From NCBI GenBank assembly GCA_903994455.1, contig CAJEXI010000022.1, positions 1 to 54,035 of the forward strand: a stretch of 54,035 nt of DNA, read 5' to 3'. Position 1 is the first letter of the stretch; each line of letters starts with the position of its first letter. The position numbers and the translations under genes were made by a program. This DNA comes from an uncultured Chlorobiaceae bacterium. GTDB taxonomy: Bacteria; Bacteroidota; Chlorobiia; Chlorobiales; Chlorobiaceae. The notes under the pieces are model-generated. The model did no database searches, had not been told where the DNA came from, and worked only from the letters and a program-made list of their open reading frames with translations. Below, piece by piece: positions 1 through 7,375 of this stretch.

Positions 1-775
1 AGCTTCGCCATAGCAATTCCGCATGAGCAGGCGATGGGTGTTAAAGACGAGGTCGGCTTTTTTCAGGCAGTCAAGGCACGTCTCGCCAAATTTGATGGCA
101 CCGGTAACGGCCACAGCAACGAAGATATCGAAACTACTATTCGCCAGGTAATCGACAAGGCGCTGGTCTCCGAAAAGGTGATTGATGTTTTTGATGCAGC
201 CGGAATCAAAAAACCGGATATCTCCATTCTCTCCGAAGAGTTTTTGGCTGAACTGAAAGGGCACAAGCACAAGAACATAGCTCTTGAGGTACTGAAAAAA
301 CTGCTCAATGACGAACTCAAAGTACGCGCCAAAAAGAACCTCGTTCAGAGCAAGAGCTTGCTGGAGATGCTCGAAAAAGCCATCAAGAAATATCAGAACA
401 AAATCCTCTCAGCCGCCGAAGTCATGGATGAGCTGATCAAAATCAGCAAAGAGATTGTTGCTTCAGACAAGGAGGCCGAACATCTGGGCCTCAGCGATTT
501 CGAATATGCCTTTTACACCGCTGTTGCCAGCAATGACAGTGCCCGCGAACTCATGCAGCAGGACAAACTGCGAGAACTGGCCGTCGTCCTGACCCAGCGC
601 GTGCGCGAAAACGCTTCGATAGACTGGACCTATCAAGGAGAGCGTCAAAGCCAAACTGAAAGTCATCGTAAAACGTACCTTACGCCAGTTCGGTTATCCG
701 CCAGACATGCAACTCCTGGCTACCGAAACGGTGCTGAAACAGGCGGAGATGATTGCGGCTGAGCTTGTAGGCTAA
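1..775 (+). pseudogene. hsdR: Type I restriction enzyme R subunit (HsdR), 3' fragment with a frameshift
   Basis: This is the C-terminal part of a type I restriction endonuclease motor/nuclease subunit. The reading frame is open from base 1 (S-F-A-I-A-I-P-H-E-Q-A-M), so the gene began upstream of the window. The helical C-terminal domain with D-E-V-G-F-F-Q-A-V, typical of the DUF3387-like HsdR tail, is clear. The expected frame is lost at about 631: TAT at 631-633 takes the frame to a stop at 760-762. If one base (T631) is skipped, the frame reads I-K-E-S-V-K-A-K-L-K onward and ends naturally at TAA 773-775 with a normal HsdR-like C-terminus. The cause is either a real +1 frameshift or a sequencing error, which matters because this lies near the window edge. 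An AAA ATPase gene follows 30 bp downstream, so the two probably formed one operon. Confidence 0.85.
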
Positions 776-805
776 CCGAAATAGAAGAAATAAATTAAAT
801 GATAA

Positions 806-2035
806 ATGGCAGTTATTGAAGGATTTCGGGTACAGAATTATCGGGCACTGCGTGACGTGACGCTTGGCAAGCTCTCCAACCAGCAGACAGGCGAGCCATT
901 AACCCCGTTTACCGTGGTGATTGGAAAAAATGGTGTTGGTAAAAGCACCTTGTTCGATGCCTTCGGATTTGTTGCGGATTGTTTGTCTGCTGATGTGGAA
1001 ACCGCCTGCGACATGAAGCAGCGAGGAGGCTTCGACCGACTGCGTTCGAAGGGTCAGGATGAAGCTATCCGGTTTGAAGTGTATTATCGTGAAGCGCCAA
1101 AAGAACGGCCAATAACCTATGAGCTGGCGATTTCGCTGGATGAGTCAGGTCGCCCGTTTGTTGAATCGGAGGTACTGAAGCAGCGACGCAAGGGTCAGAA
1201 GCATGGTCGGCCCTACCCATTCCTGCGATTGAGTCACGGCAAGGGTACGGTTTGGGCTGGCGAAGAGGCGGTTGAGGTTGAAGGTGAAGAGGATCGTGCC
1301 CTGACGGCAGTGGAGTTGACTGATAATCGGCAACTTGGTGTTGCTACGTTGGGGACACTCAAGGAACATCCCCGGATCAAGCGGTTTCGGGATTTTCTTA
1401 AGGGCTGGTACCTCTCCTATTTTTATCCGGATGCCGCACGCAGTCTTCCAAGTGCTGGGCCACAGAGGCATTTGAATATCCATGGAGACAATATCGGGAA
1501 TGTTGTGCAGTTCATGGAACGCGAGCACAAGACGCAATTCAAGAGCATTCTCCAGCGGATAGCTGCCAAGATTCCCGGGATTGACGGGATTGACACGCTG
1601 GAGACCGAAGACAAGCGAGTGCTGTTGCGTTTCAATGACGGCGCTTTTGGAGACCCGTTTTTCGCACAGCAGATGTCAGATGGTACGCTGAAAGTTTTTG
1701 CCTATCTCTTGTTGTTGGAAGACCCGGAGCCACCACCGTTTATCTGTATTGAAGAGCCAGAGAATGGTCTTTATCACAAGTTGCTGGAGGCATTGGCTCA
1801 GGAGTTTCGTTTGCGTGCTACAGGCAAGAAGAACTCGCCCCAGATTTTCGTGACCACCCACCAGCCATATTTTGTGGATGCGCTGGCTCCTGAGGAGGTG
1901 TGGCTGCTTGAAAAGGGTGCCGATGGCTATTCGGTTATAAGACGGGTTTCTGAGCTGGAAGTCGTAAAAAACCTCGTTGATGAAGGGTTGCCTCTCGGTG
2001 GCCTATGGTACAGCGACTATTTTGAGGCGAGGTAA
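806..2035 (+). CDS. AAA family ATPase (AAA_21/OLD-like), putative defence ATPase
   Basis: This 409-residue protein is a SMC/RecF/OLD-type ATPase. It begins V-I-E-G-F-R-V-Q-N-Y-R-A-L, the usual opening strand of this group. The Walker A is G-K-N-G-V-G-K-S-T near residue 48. Near the C-terminus it has the signature-like Q-M-S-D-G-T-L-K, a Walker B I-C-I-E-E-P-E-N-G and the switch histidine in T-T-H-Q-P-Y-F-V-D-A-L. It looks complete. The stop is 2 bp before the DUF4276 gene, which implies co-translation. ATPase plus DUF4276 pairs occur in defence islands, often next to type I restriction genes as here. An architectural parallel is the split ATPase/TOPRIM design of PARIS or OLD/Gabija systems. 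The defence role is inferred from context. Confidence 0.85.
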   Translation: MAVIEGFRVQNYRALRDVTLGKLSNQQTGEPLTPFTVVIGKNGVGKSTLFDAFGFVADCLSADVETACDMKQRGGFDRLRSKGQDEAIRFEVYYREAPKERPITYELAISLDESGRPFVESEVLKQRRKGQKHGRPYPFLRLSHGKGTVWAGEEAVEVEGEEDRALTAVELTDNRQLGVATLGTLKEHPRIKRFRDFLKGWYLSYFYPDAARSLPSAGPQRHLNIHGDNIGNVVQFMEREHKTQFKSILQRIAAKIPGIDGIDTLETEDKRVLLRFNDGAFGDPFFAQQMSDGTLKVFAYLLLLEDPEPPPFICIEEPENGLYHKLLEALAQEFRLRATGKKNSPQIFVTTHQPYFVDALAPEEVWLLEKGADGYSVIRRVSELEVVKNLVDEGLPLGGLWYSDYFEAR

Positions 2036-2037
2036 CA

Positions 2038-2597
2038 ATGCACATTGAAATATTGGTTGAGGATAGCTCTGGCGCGACGCTTCTTGAGGTGTTGTTGCCA
2101 CAATTGTTGGGGCCACAAGGTGAACCGAATACCTGGCGCGTACACGCCTATAAAGGTATCGGCAAAATTCCGCAGGGCATTGGGAAAAAGGCTGATCCGG
2201 CTAAACGGATTTTGCTTGATCAGTTGCCCAAGCTGTTGCGCGGGTATGGCAAAACACCTGGAATTGATGCTGTTGTCATCGTACTTGATACGGATAAACG
2301 TGACTGCATAGCATTCCTTTCTGAGCTGAAGGTTCTTGCGGATGGCTGTAAACCAGTGCCGAAAACCATCTTCAGACTTGCTATTTCGGCGATCGAGAAG
2401 CATTGTTAGCCGCTTATCCCCGAGCCAGGCAGGATGTGATGAAAAATTATGTTCAGGATAGTGTCTGTGAAACATGGGAACTGCTCGCTGATGCTGTGCA
2501 TACAGGCGGTTCATCAGCCATCAAGAAAGCTGGCTGGCCTTTACCGGGGCAGGTAAAGCATGAATGGGCAAAAAAAATTGCGCCGTTGATGGACAAC
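2038..2597 (+). pseudogene. DUF4276 (TOPRIM-like) protein, disrupted by an internal deletion and a 3' truncation
   Basis: The first frame (2038-2409) starts M-H-I-E-I-L-V-E-D-S-S-G and contains V-I-V-L-D-T-D, the glutamate and D-x-D arrangement of a TOPRIM-like fold, which fits DUF4276. It runs into TAG at 2407-2409. The family sequence resumes in another frame from about 2385 (G-D-R-E-A-L-L-A-A-Y-P-R-A-R-Q-D-V, then Y-V-Q-D-S-V-C-E-T-W-E-L-L-A-D-A). The conserved segment between F-R-L-A-I and G-D-R, normally with an E-x-W/A-W motif, is missing. This suggests an out-of-frame deletion of roughly 20-odd bases near 2385. Family similarity ends near 2590 (K-I-A-P-L-M-D), where the sequence joins the reversed, truncated MazF gene. 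The gene is therefore probably dead, leaving the upstream ATPase without its partner. Confidence 0.75.
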
Positions 2598-2738
2598 TTG
2601 TATCACCGGAACTCGTTCATTATAAATGTTGTTCGTCACAACGACACAAGGCCGAATCTTGCCTGTTTCGGAACCTTGGGTCGGATCAAGATTGACATCA
2701 ATGATGAGGCCGCGCTTCAAGTCAGTCATTCGGGCCAT
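2541..2738 (-). pseudogene. MazF/PemK-type mRNA interferase, 3'-truncated
   Basis: The N-terminal half is clearly of the MazF/PemK endoribonuclease type: after L-K-R-G it reads D-L/N-L-D-P-T-Q-G-S-E and R-P-C-V-V-V-T-N-N-I-Y-N-E-R-V-P-V-I-Q-V-V. Similarity stops after V-I-Q-V-V, at about 2592. The last ~17 codons to TAA at 2541-2543 are antisense to the DUF4276 remnant and do not look like MazF. A normal toxin would be about 110 residues, so about half, including much of the RNA-binding core, is missing and activity is unlikely. The start ATG (2738) overlaps the end of the antitoxin gene by 13 bp, the usual toxin-antitoxin operon layout. Confidence 0.75.
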
Positions 2739-2962
2739 CCTGTGATAGCAGTTTTGGTTACTTCCTGTAATTCCGCGTTTTGTTCATAAATTTCGGCATA
2801 CAAATCCGCCGATTGTTGAAGCTCTTGCAGTTCAAACTGTTCTGCCATGCGTAGCAAAGCAGCCTGAACCATTGAACTTTTGTCATTAAATCCAAAGCGT
2901 TTATAGCTGTTTAAAAACTCGACAAGTGGTGGCGAAAGACTGAATTTTGCCTGCTGCATCAT
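2726..2962 (-). CDS. Ribbon-helix-helix antitoxin of the MazF-type module
   Basis: This 78-residue protein has a short N-terminal strand (K-F-S-L-S-P-P-L-V-E-F-L-N-S-Y) followed by F-N-D-K-S-S-M-V-Q-A-A-L-L-R-M-A-E. That is the strand-helix-helix layout of MetJ/Arc-type DNA-binding antitoxins. A Glu/Gln-rich tail follows that would normally wrap the toxin. It is transcribed ahead of the truncated MazF gene and overlaps it by 13 bp (2726-2738). Inverted repeats upstream (2976-3032) are plausible autoregulatory operators. The antitoxin appears intact although its toxin is not, so it is an orphan. The RHH assignment rests on pattern only. Confidence 0.7.
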   Translation of the reverse strand: MMQQAKFSLSPPLVEFLNSYKRFGFNDKSSMVQAALLRMAEQFELQELQQSADLYAEIYEQNAELQEVTKTAITGWPE

Positions 2963-2975
2963 CGTGGTGTTAAAA

Positions 2976-3032
2976 GACCCTGAAATATGACCCTGCTTTA
3001 GGGTTAATTATAAGGGACTTCTTTCAAGGGTC
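2976..3032 (-). promoter_or_regulatory. Nested inverted repeats upstream of the antitoxin gene (candidate operator)
   Basis: The region ahead of the antitoxin start (2962) contains ACCCT(2990-2994)-GCTTT-AGGGT(3000-3004), a perfect short inverted repeat. It lies inside an outer pair, GACCCTGAA (from 2976) and TTTCAAGGGTC (3022-3032), with a further AAGGG around 3012-3016. Repeated CCCT/AGGG half-sites fit cooperative binding by a dimeric ribbon-helix-helix repressor. The function is inferred from position and symmetry. Confidence 0.5.
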
Positions 3033-3150
3033 AAAATTTTACTGTTACTTTAATGCGTAGCGGTTAGAGGTGATGGAATTTTTTGGCAGATAAGCCGCGA
3101 CTTGCTGTCCGAATTTTCTGACATGAAAGGTCAATTAAGCCCGAAGCAGT

Positions 3151-5127
3151 ATGGAGAGGAATGAACAACAGGAAAAGCCGGATTTACAAAATGAAGCCAT
3201 TGTTTCTAAAATCGAAAAACAGTCTCATGCTGTCCAGTTACAAGCAGCAATTGCCCTGCATCAACAGGGGCGTTTGGCTGAAGCTGAGGCGCACTACAGA
3301 GCGATTTTACAGGTACAGCCGCAACAGGTTGATGCCCTCCAGCTTCTGGCAACCCTTGCTGCACAACAACAGAGTTATGTCAAAGCTGTTGAGTTATTTA
3401 ATCAAGTCCTCAACATCAACCCGCTTCATGCAGTTGCTTATTCCAATCGCGGCTATGCGTTACGTGAGCTGAAGCGGTACGATGAGGCGGTGGCGAGTTA
3501 TAACAAGGCTCTTGTACTCCAGCCTGATTATGCTGATGCCTACTATAATCGCGGCATTACCCTGGCGGAGTTGATGCGCTACGAGGAAGCGTGTTTGAGT
3601 TACGACAAGGCTATAGTCCTGAAGCCCGATTATGCTGAATCCTGGTCCAGTCGAGGATTTGTGTTACATGAGTTGAAACGATACGAAGAAGCGCAGTTGA
3701 GTTTTGACAAGGCTTATGCTCTCAAGCCGGAGAGTGATTTTTTGTTTGGCAACATGCTGTATAATAAAATGAAGATGTGTGACTGGAGTGGCATCGACAA
3801 TCACCTTCAGTACCTTGTCGCAGCAATAGATTCGCGTAAAAAAATCTGTGCACCATTAACGCTGCTTGGACTTCTTGACTCTCCCGCATTGCAAAAAGCG
3901 GCGGCTGAGATTTTTGTGCAAGCAAGATTTCCGGCAAGTCACGCGCTTTCAGCCATTCAAAAGTATGCCCGGCATGATAAAATCAGGATTGGCTATTTTT
4001 CTGCGGATTTTAGGGATCATGCAACCGCATATTTGATGGCAGAGTTGTTTGAACAGCACGATCGATCGAAGTTTGAGATCATTGCTTTTTCTTTTGGACC
4101 AGACACATCTGATGCGCTGCGAAAAAGAGCAGCAGCAGCCGTTGACCAGTTTCTTGATGTGCGAACCATGAAAGATGATGAGGTTGCTCAACTCTCAAGA
4201 AAGCTGGAAATTGATATCGCGCTTGATTTAAACGGGTTGACGACACACTCCCGTCCAGGTATCTTTGCCTTGCGGGCGGCGCCGATTCAGGTCAGCTATT
4301 TGGGCTATCCTGGCACCATGGGGGCTGAGTATGTCGATTATCTCATTGCTGATGAGACACTAGTCCCGACACAAAGCAGACCGTACTTCACTGAAAAAAT
4401 TGTTTATCTGCCCAATAGTTATCAGGTAAACGATTCCAGGCGCGTCATTGCAGAGAAGGTGTTTTTTCGGGAAGGGCTGGGGTTGCCCGCAACGGGGTTT
4501 GTTTTTTGCTGTTTCAACGATAGTTTCAAAATTACCCCCTCAACGTTTGACGGCTGGATGCGAATTCTCAGGCAGGTAACGGGAAGCGTGCTCTGGCTTC
4601 TTGAGGATAATGCCGTCGCAGCAGGTAATTTGCGAAGGGAAGCTGTGCAACGGGGTATTGAGGCACAGAGAGTGATTTTCGCCAAACGGATGCCGGTTGC
4701 AGAACATCTCGCACGGCACAGGGTTGCCGATCTCTTTCTGGACACACTCCCTTACAATGCACACACAACGGCAAGCGATGCGTTGTGGAGTGGTTTGCCA
4801 GTGTTGACCTGTATTGGCGAATCGTTTGCAAGCAGAGTTGCGGCAAGCTTGCTCAACGCCATTCGTTTGCCGGAACTTATTACTTCGTCTCATGAAGAGT
4901 ACGAAGCCGTTGCAATAAATCTTGCGACACATCCGGATCAGTTAGTCAGTCTCAAACTGAAACTGGAACAGAACCGCCTCACGATGCCACTGTTTGATAC
5001 GCAGCGTTACACCCGTGACATCGAAGCGGCCTATACCTCGATGTATGAGCGACATCATGCGGAATTGCCGCCCGCCAATCAAAATGCCTTCCCTTCAAAC
5101 AGCTCAGGATCAACGCTGGTATCATAG
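3151..5127 (+). CDS. TPR-containing O-GlcNAc transferase-like glycosyltransferase (GT41)
   Basis: This 658-residue protein has five tetratricopeptide repeats at about residues 28-200 (for example N-R-G-Y-A-L-R-E-L-K-R-Y-D-E-A-V-A-S-Y and N-R-G-I-T-L-A-E-L). A linker follows, then a GT41/SPINDLY-type catalytic region from about 270 to 620. Diagnostic pieces are R-I-G-Y-F-S-A-D-F-R-D-H, D-L-N-G-L-T-T-H-S-R-P, Q-V-S-Y-L-G-Y-P-G-T-M-G, F-N-D-S-F-K-I-T-P and N-A-H-T-T-A-S-D-A-L-W-S-G-L-P-V-L-T. The family moves a sugar from a nucleotide donor, classically GlcNAc, to Ser/Thr of proteins, but bacterial members have varied substrates. There is no signal peptide, so it is probably cytoplasmic. It stands alone, convergent with the metallophosphoesterase, and the acceptor cannot be predicted from context. 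Confidence 0.9.
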   Translation: MERNEQQEKPDLQNEAIVSKIEKQSHAVQLQAAIALHQQGRLAEAEAHYRAILQVQPQQVDALQLLATLAAQQQSYVKAVELFNQVLNINPLHAVAYSNRGYALRELKRYDEAVASYNKALVLQPDYADAYYNRGITLAELMRYEEACLSYDKAIVLKPDYAESWSSRGFVLHELKRYEEAQLSFDKAYALKPESDFLFGNMLYNKMKMCDWSGIDNHLQYLVAAIDSRKKICAPLTLLGLLDSPALQKAAAEIFVQARFPASHALSAIQKYARHDKIRIGYFSADFRDHATAYLMAELFEQHDRSKFEIIAFSFGPDTSDALRKRAAAAVDQFLDVRTMKDDEVAQLSRKLEIDIALDLNGLTTHSRPGIFALRAAPIQVSYLGYPGTMGAEYVDYLIADETLVPTQSRPYFTEKIVYLPNSYQVNDSRRVIAEKVFFREGLGLPATGFVFCCFNDSFKITPSTFDGWMRILRQVTGSVLWLLEDNAVAAGNLRREAVQRGIEAQRVIFAKRMPVAEHLARHRVADLFLDTLPYNAHTTASDALWSGLPVLTCIGESFASRVAASLLNAIRLPELITSSHEEYEAVAINLATHPDQLVSLKLKLEQNRLTMPLFDTQRYTRDIEAAYTSMYERHHAELPPANQNAFPSNSSGSTLVS

Positions 5128-5189
5128 AGACAGGTGCCCCAATGCGGATGAGGTGCCGTTGAGATGCTGGAGTTTCATGAGCAAAGAGT

Positions 5190-6032
5190 TCAGTGAAAGG
5201 TGAGGTCGTAGAGCGTTTCATGGCGCTGATTTCTTATCACCATCCGCTCTTCATGCAGTTCCACCATGCCACAGGCGAAACCGGGATGTTTGTGCCGATT
5301 CACGAAGGCTGGCAGTACCACAAAATGAATGCTGTTATGCAACGCATAGCCGCCGTAATGGTAATGGCCACTGAGGCAAGCCTTGACCGCAGGGGATGAA
5401 GCCACAAGTTCGGCAATCTCCCGGTGATTCCAGAGCAGTCCATGTTTCAGGTCGGTCGTTTCGGCAAGCAGCGGGAAGTGACAGACAACAATAACGCTCT
5501 CCCCAAGACGATCAGCCTTCCCAAGCTCCCGCTGAAGCCACAACTGCTGATGAACTCCAACAGCGCCACAATAGTCATGCAGCTCTGGATGGGCACGAAA
5601 AACAGCAAGAGTCCGGCAATCTTCAGGCGTTTCAGGCTGGCGGAGCACCGAAACATCCATGCCATCAAGCACGATAAAGCGGAACCCCCTAATGGTAAAG
5701 GAGTAATAGGGGGTTTGCAGTCCAAGAGCGGCCATAAGCGCCTGACGAGGCAGGGCAAGGCAGTGGTTGCCGAGAACGTGGTGGATGGTGCCAGGAAAAG
5801 TGTTGAGCATAGAGCTGACTTGCCGGAACTCCTCCTCTTTGTGCCGGTCGCTTCCCATGATCTGGTCGCCAAGCTGTATGAGAAAATCGACCTTGTGACG
5901 CTGCCAGTAATCCACGCAGGCGGAGAGGTCTGCGGCAGTTTTTGCTGCTGCCGCAGGTTCTTCCTCTGTTGAAAAGTGGATGTCGGTGATAATGCCGAAT
6001 CGGAGGAGCGTTTGGTTGCAGGATTTTGCCAT
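5190..6032 (-). CDS. Metallophosphoesterase (calcineurin-like; ADP-ribose/CDP-alcohol diphosphatase-like)
   Basis: The protein has 280 residues with all the metal-binding motifs of the calcineurin-like fold in order: D-I-H-F near residue 17, G-D-Q-I near 55, G-N-H-C, C-H-F-P-L-L, and G-H-Y-H-Y-G-G near the C-terminus. The overall pattern (F-G-I-I-T-D-I-H at the N-terminus and the long insert before the G-H-x-H motif) recalls Mn-dependent ADP-ribose/CDP-alcohol diphosphatases. The exact substrate is not settled by sequence. Its ATG overlaps the prfB stop codon by one base (TGATG at 6034-6030), so it is probably translationally coupled to prfB. No signal peptide is visible. Confidence 0.85.
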   Translation of the reverse strand: MAKSCNQTLLRFGIITDIHFSTEEEPAAAAKTAADLSACVDYWQRHKVDFLIQLGDQIMGSDRHKEEEFRQVSSMLNTFPGTIHHVLGNHCLALPRQALMAALGLQTPYYSFTIRGFRFIVLDGMDVSVLRQPETPEDCRTLAVFRAHPELHDYCGAVGVHQQLWLQRELGKADRLGESVIVVCHFPLLAETTDLKHGLLWNHREIAELVASSPAVKACLSGHYHYGGYALHNSIHFVVLPAFVNRHKHPGFACGMVELHEERMVIRNQRHETLYDLTFH

Positions 6033-7127
6033 CAGTCGCCGAATTCAGAGAGATATTTTTCCATGAACTCGTCAAGATCTCCATCAAGCACCGTTTCGAC
6101 ATCGAACCGTTCATAGTTGGTGCGGTGATCCTTGATACGCCGGTCGTCGAGCACATAGCTGCGAATCTGGCTACCCCACTCAATTTTTTTCTTTTTGCCC
6201 TCGATCTCGCGTTTTTTTGCCTCCTCTTCATCGCGCTGCCGCTGGTAGAGCTGGGCCATCAGCATTTTCATGGCGCGCTCCCTGTTCTGGAACTGTGACC
6301 GCTCCTCCTGGCAGCCGACGACGATACCTGTAGGAAGGTGTTTGATGCGCACCGCAGTTTCCACCTTGTTGACATTCTGGCCACCCTTGCCGCCGCTGCG
6401 GAAGGTCGACAGTTCAAGATCCTCCTTGCGGACATCAATTTCAACGTCGGGCGGTGCCTCCGGGTAGGTAAAGACACTGGCGAAGGAGGTGTGCCGACGG
6501 GCATTCGAGTCATAAGGGGAGACGCGGACCAGCCGGTGTACGCCGTTTTCAGCTTTCAGATAGCCATAAGCGTAAGGGCCAAGAATTTCGAGCGTTGCCG
6601 TTTTAATGCCCGCCCCGTCGCCCTCCTGATAGTCGTCGGTATAGATTTTAAAGCCTTTGCGCTCAGCCCATCGCATGTACATCCGGTAGAGCATTTCTGC
6701 CCAGTCCTGCGCCTCGGTTCCTCCTGCTCCGGCGTGAATGGTGATCATGGCATTGCCTGCATCGTCCTTGCCTGAAAGCATGTTTTTGAACTCAATTGCC
6801 GCGATATCGTGCTCGATTGAGGCGATTGCAGCCGCAAGTTCTTCACCAAAGGATTCGTCCTCAAGTTCTATGGCAATATCGAACTCATCCTGACAGACGC
6901 GAGCTTTTTCTGTAATAATGTCGTACTCTTCTGTCCACGATTTGTGTTCGTTCAACTCTTTCAGGACTTTATTGGCGGCTTTCTGATCGTTCCAGAAGAC
7001 TGGATCAGTGGTTATTTTTTCAAGGTCATCAATTTTTTCCTTACGTTCATCGATGTCAAAGATACCCCCGTAACTGTTCCAGGCGACGATGAATCTCCTG
7101 CAGTTTTTCTTTTTGTGGTTCAAACAT
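6032..7127 (-). CDS. prfB: Peptide chain release factor 2, expressed by programmed +1 frameshifting
   Basis: RF2 terminates translation at UGA and UAA. From ATG 7127 the first 23 codons ([13 protein letters not shown] to L-R-G-Y-L) reach an in-frame TGA at 7058-7056, within GGG-TAT-CTT-TGA-C. This is the classic RF2 autoregulatory slip site with an upstream G-rich Shine-Dalgarno-like element. After slipping +1 (skipping T7058) the frame continues G-A-C onward to TGA at 6034-6032, giving 364 residues, the usual RF2 length. The catalytic G-G-Q is present in [12 protein letters not shown]. The stop-recognition tripeptide is S-P-Y rather than the S-P-F of E. coli RF2. A longer uninterrupted frame from 7252 exists but its N-terminus is not RF2-like. 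The stop overlaps the metallophosphoesterase start. Confidence 0.95.
7056..7069 (-). promoter_or_regulatory. prfB: RF2 programmed +1 frameshift site
   Basis: Read on the minus strand, the sequence is CGGGGGTATCTTTGAC: a purine-rich SD-like stretch, the slippery CTT codon and the poor-context stop TGA-C (7058-7056). In known RF2 genes, low RF2 makes the ribosome pause at UGA and slip from CUU to UUU, restoring the frame; high RF2 causes termination after 23 residues. All the required elements are visible at the canonical spacing. Confidence 0.93.
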
Positions 7128-7336
7128 GGCGTTTTCTTTTTTTGAGTAATAAAAGCGACACTAAAGGAACAATTTTTTTCAGGAGAAATCAAAGATTCCG
7201 GCAGTGCGCAGGATTTTGATGATCTTTTAATTTTGAATGCGTATCTAAGCAAAAAAGTAAAGGAGTTTTCATATTTTCCTGTCTGTAAAAAAAACAGGGA
7301 GCAGCACCGGAACTGTTAAACCGGAGGAACTGCTTT

Positions 7337-7375
7337 ATGGCCGGGATTCTCCTGGGTACCAACAAGAGATTTTAA
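7337..7375 (+). CDS. 12-residue leader ORF overlapping the glgE start
   Basis: ATG at 7337 is preceded by GGAGGAA (7323-7329) at 7-nt spacing, the strongest ribosome-binding site in this stretch. It encodes M-A-G-I-L-L-G-T-N-K-R-F and stops at TAA 7373-7375. The last A of the stop is the first base of the glgE ATG (TAATG). glgE itself has only a weak AAGAGA ahead of it, so glgE translation may depend on ribosomes terminating on this leader. The peptide resembles no known attenuator leader to my knowledge. The arrangement is seen directly; the coupling role is inference. Confidence 0.45.
   Translation: MAGILLGTNKRF

Noticed and set aside
5424..5972. 182-codon plus-strand frame opposite the metallophosphoesterase
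   Set aside because: The minus-strand frame carries all the metal-binding motifs. This is its shadow.
7128..7252. N-terminal extension of prfB in the continuous frame
   Set aside because: The extension is not RF2-like. The true N-terminus is in the other frame and joins through the CTT-TGA-C slip site.
7253..7336. Riboswitch upstream of glgE
   Set aside because: Short hairpin CCTGT/ACAGG and a repeated CCGGA-ACTG are present, but no known riboswitch core could be matched.
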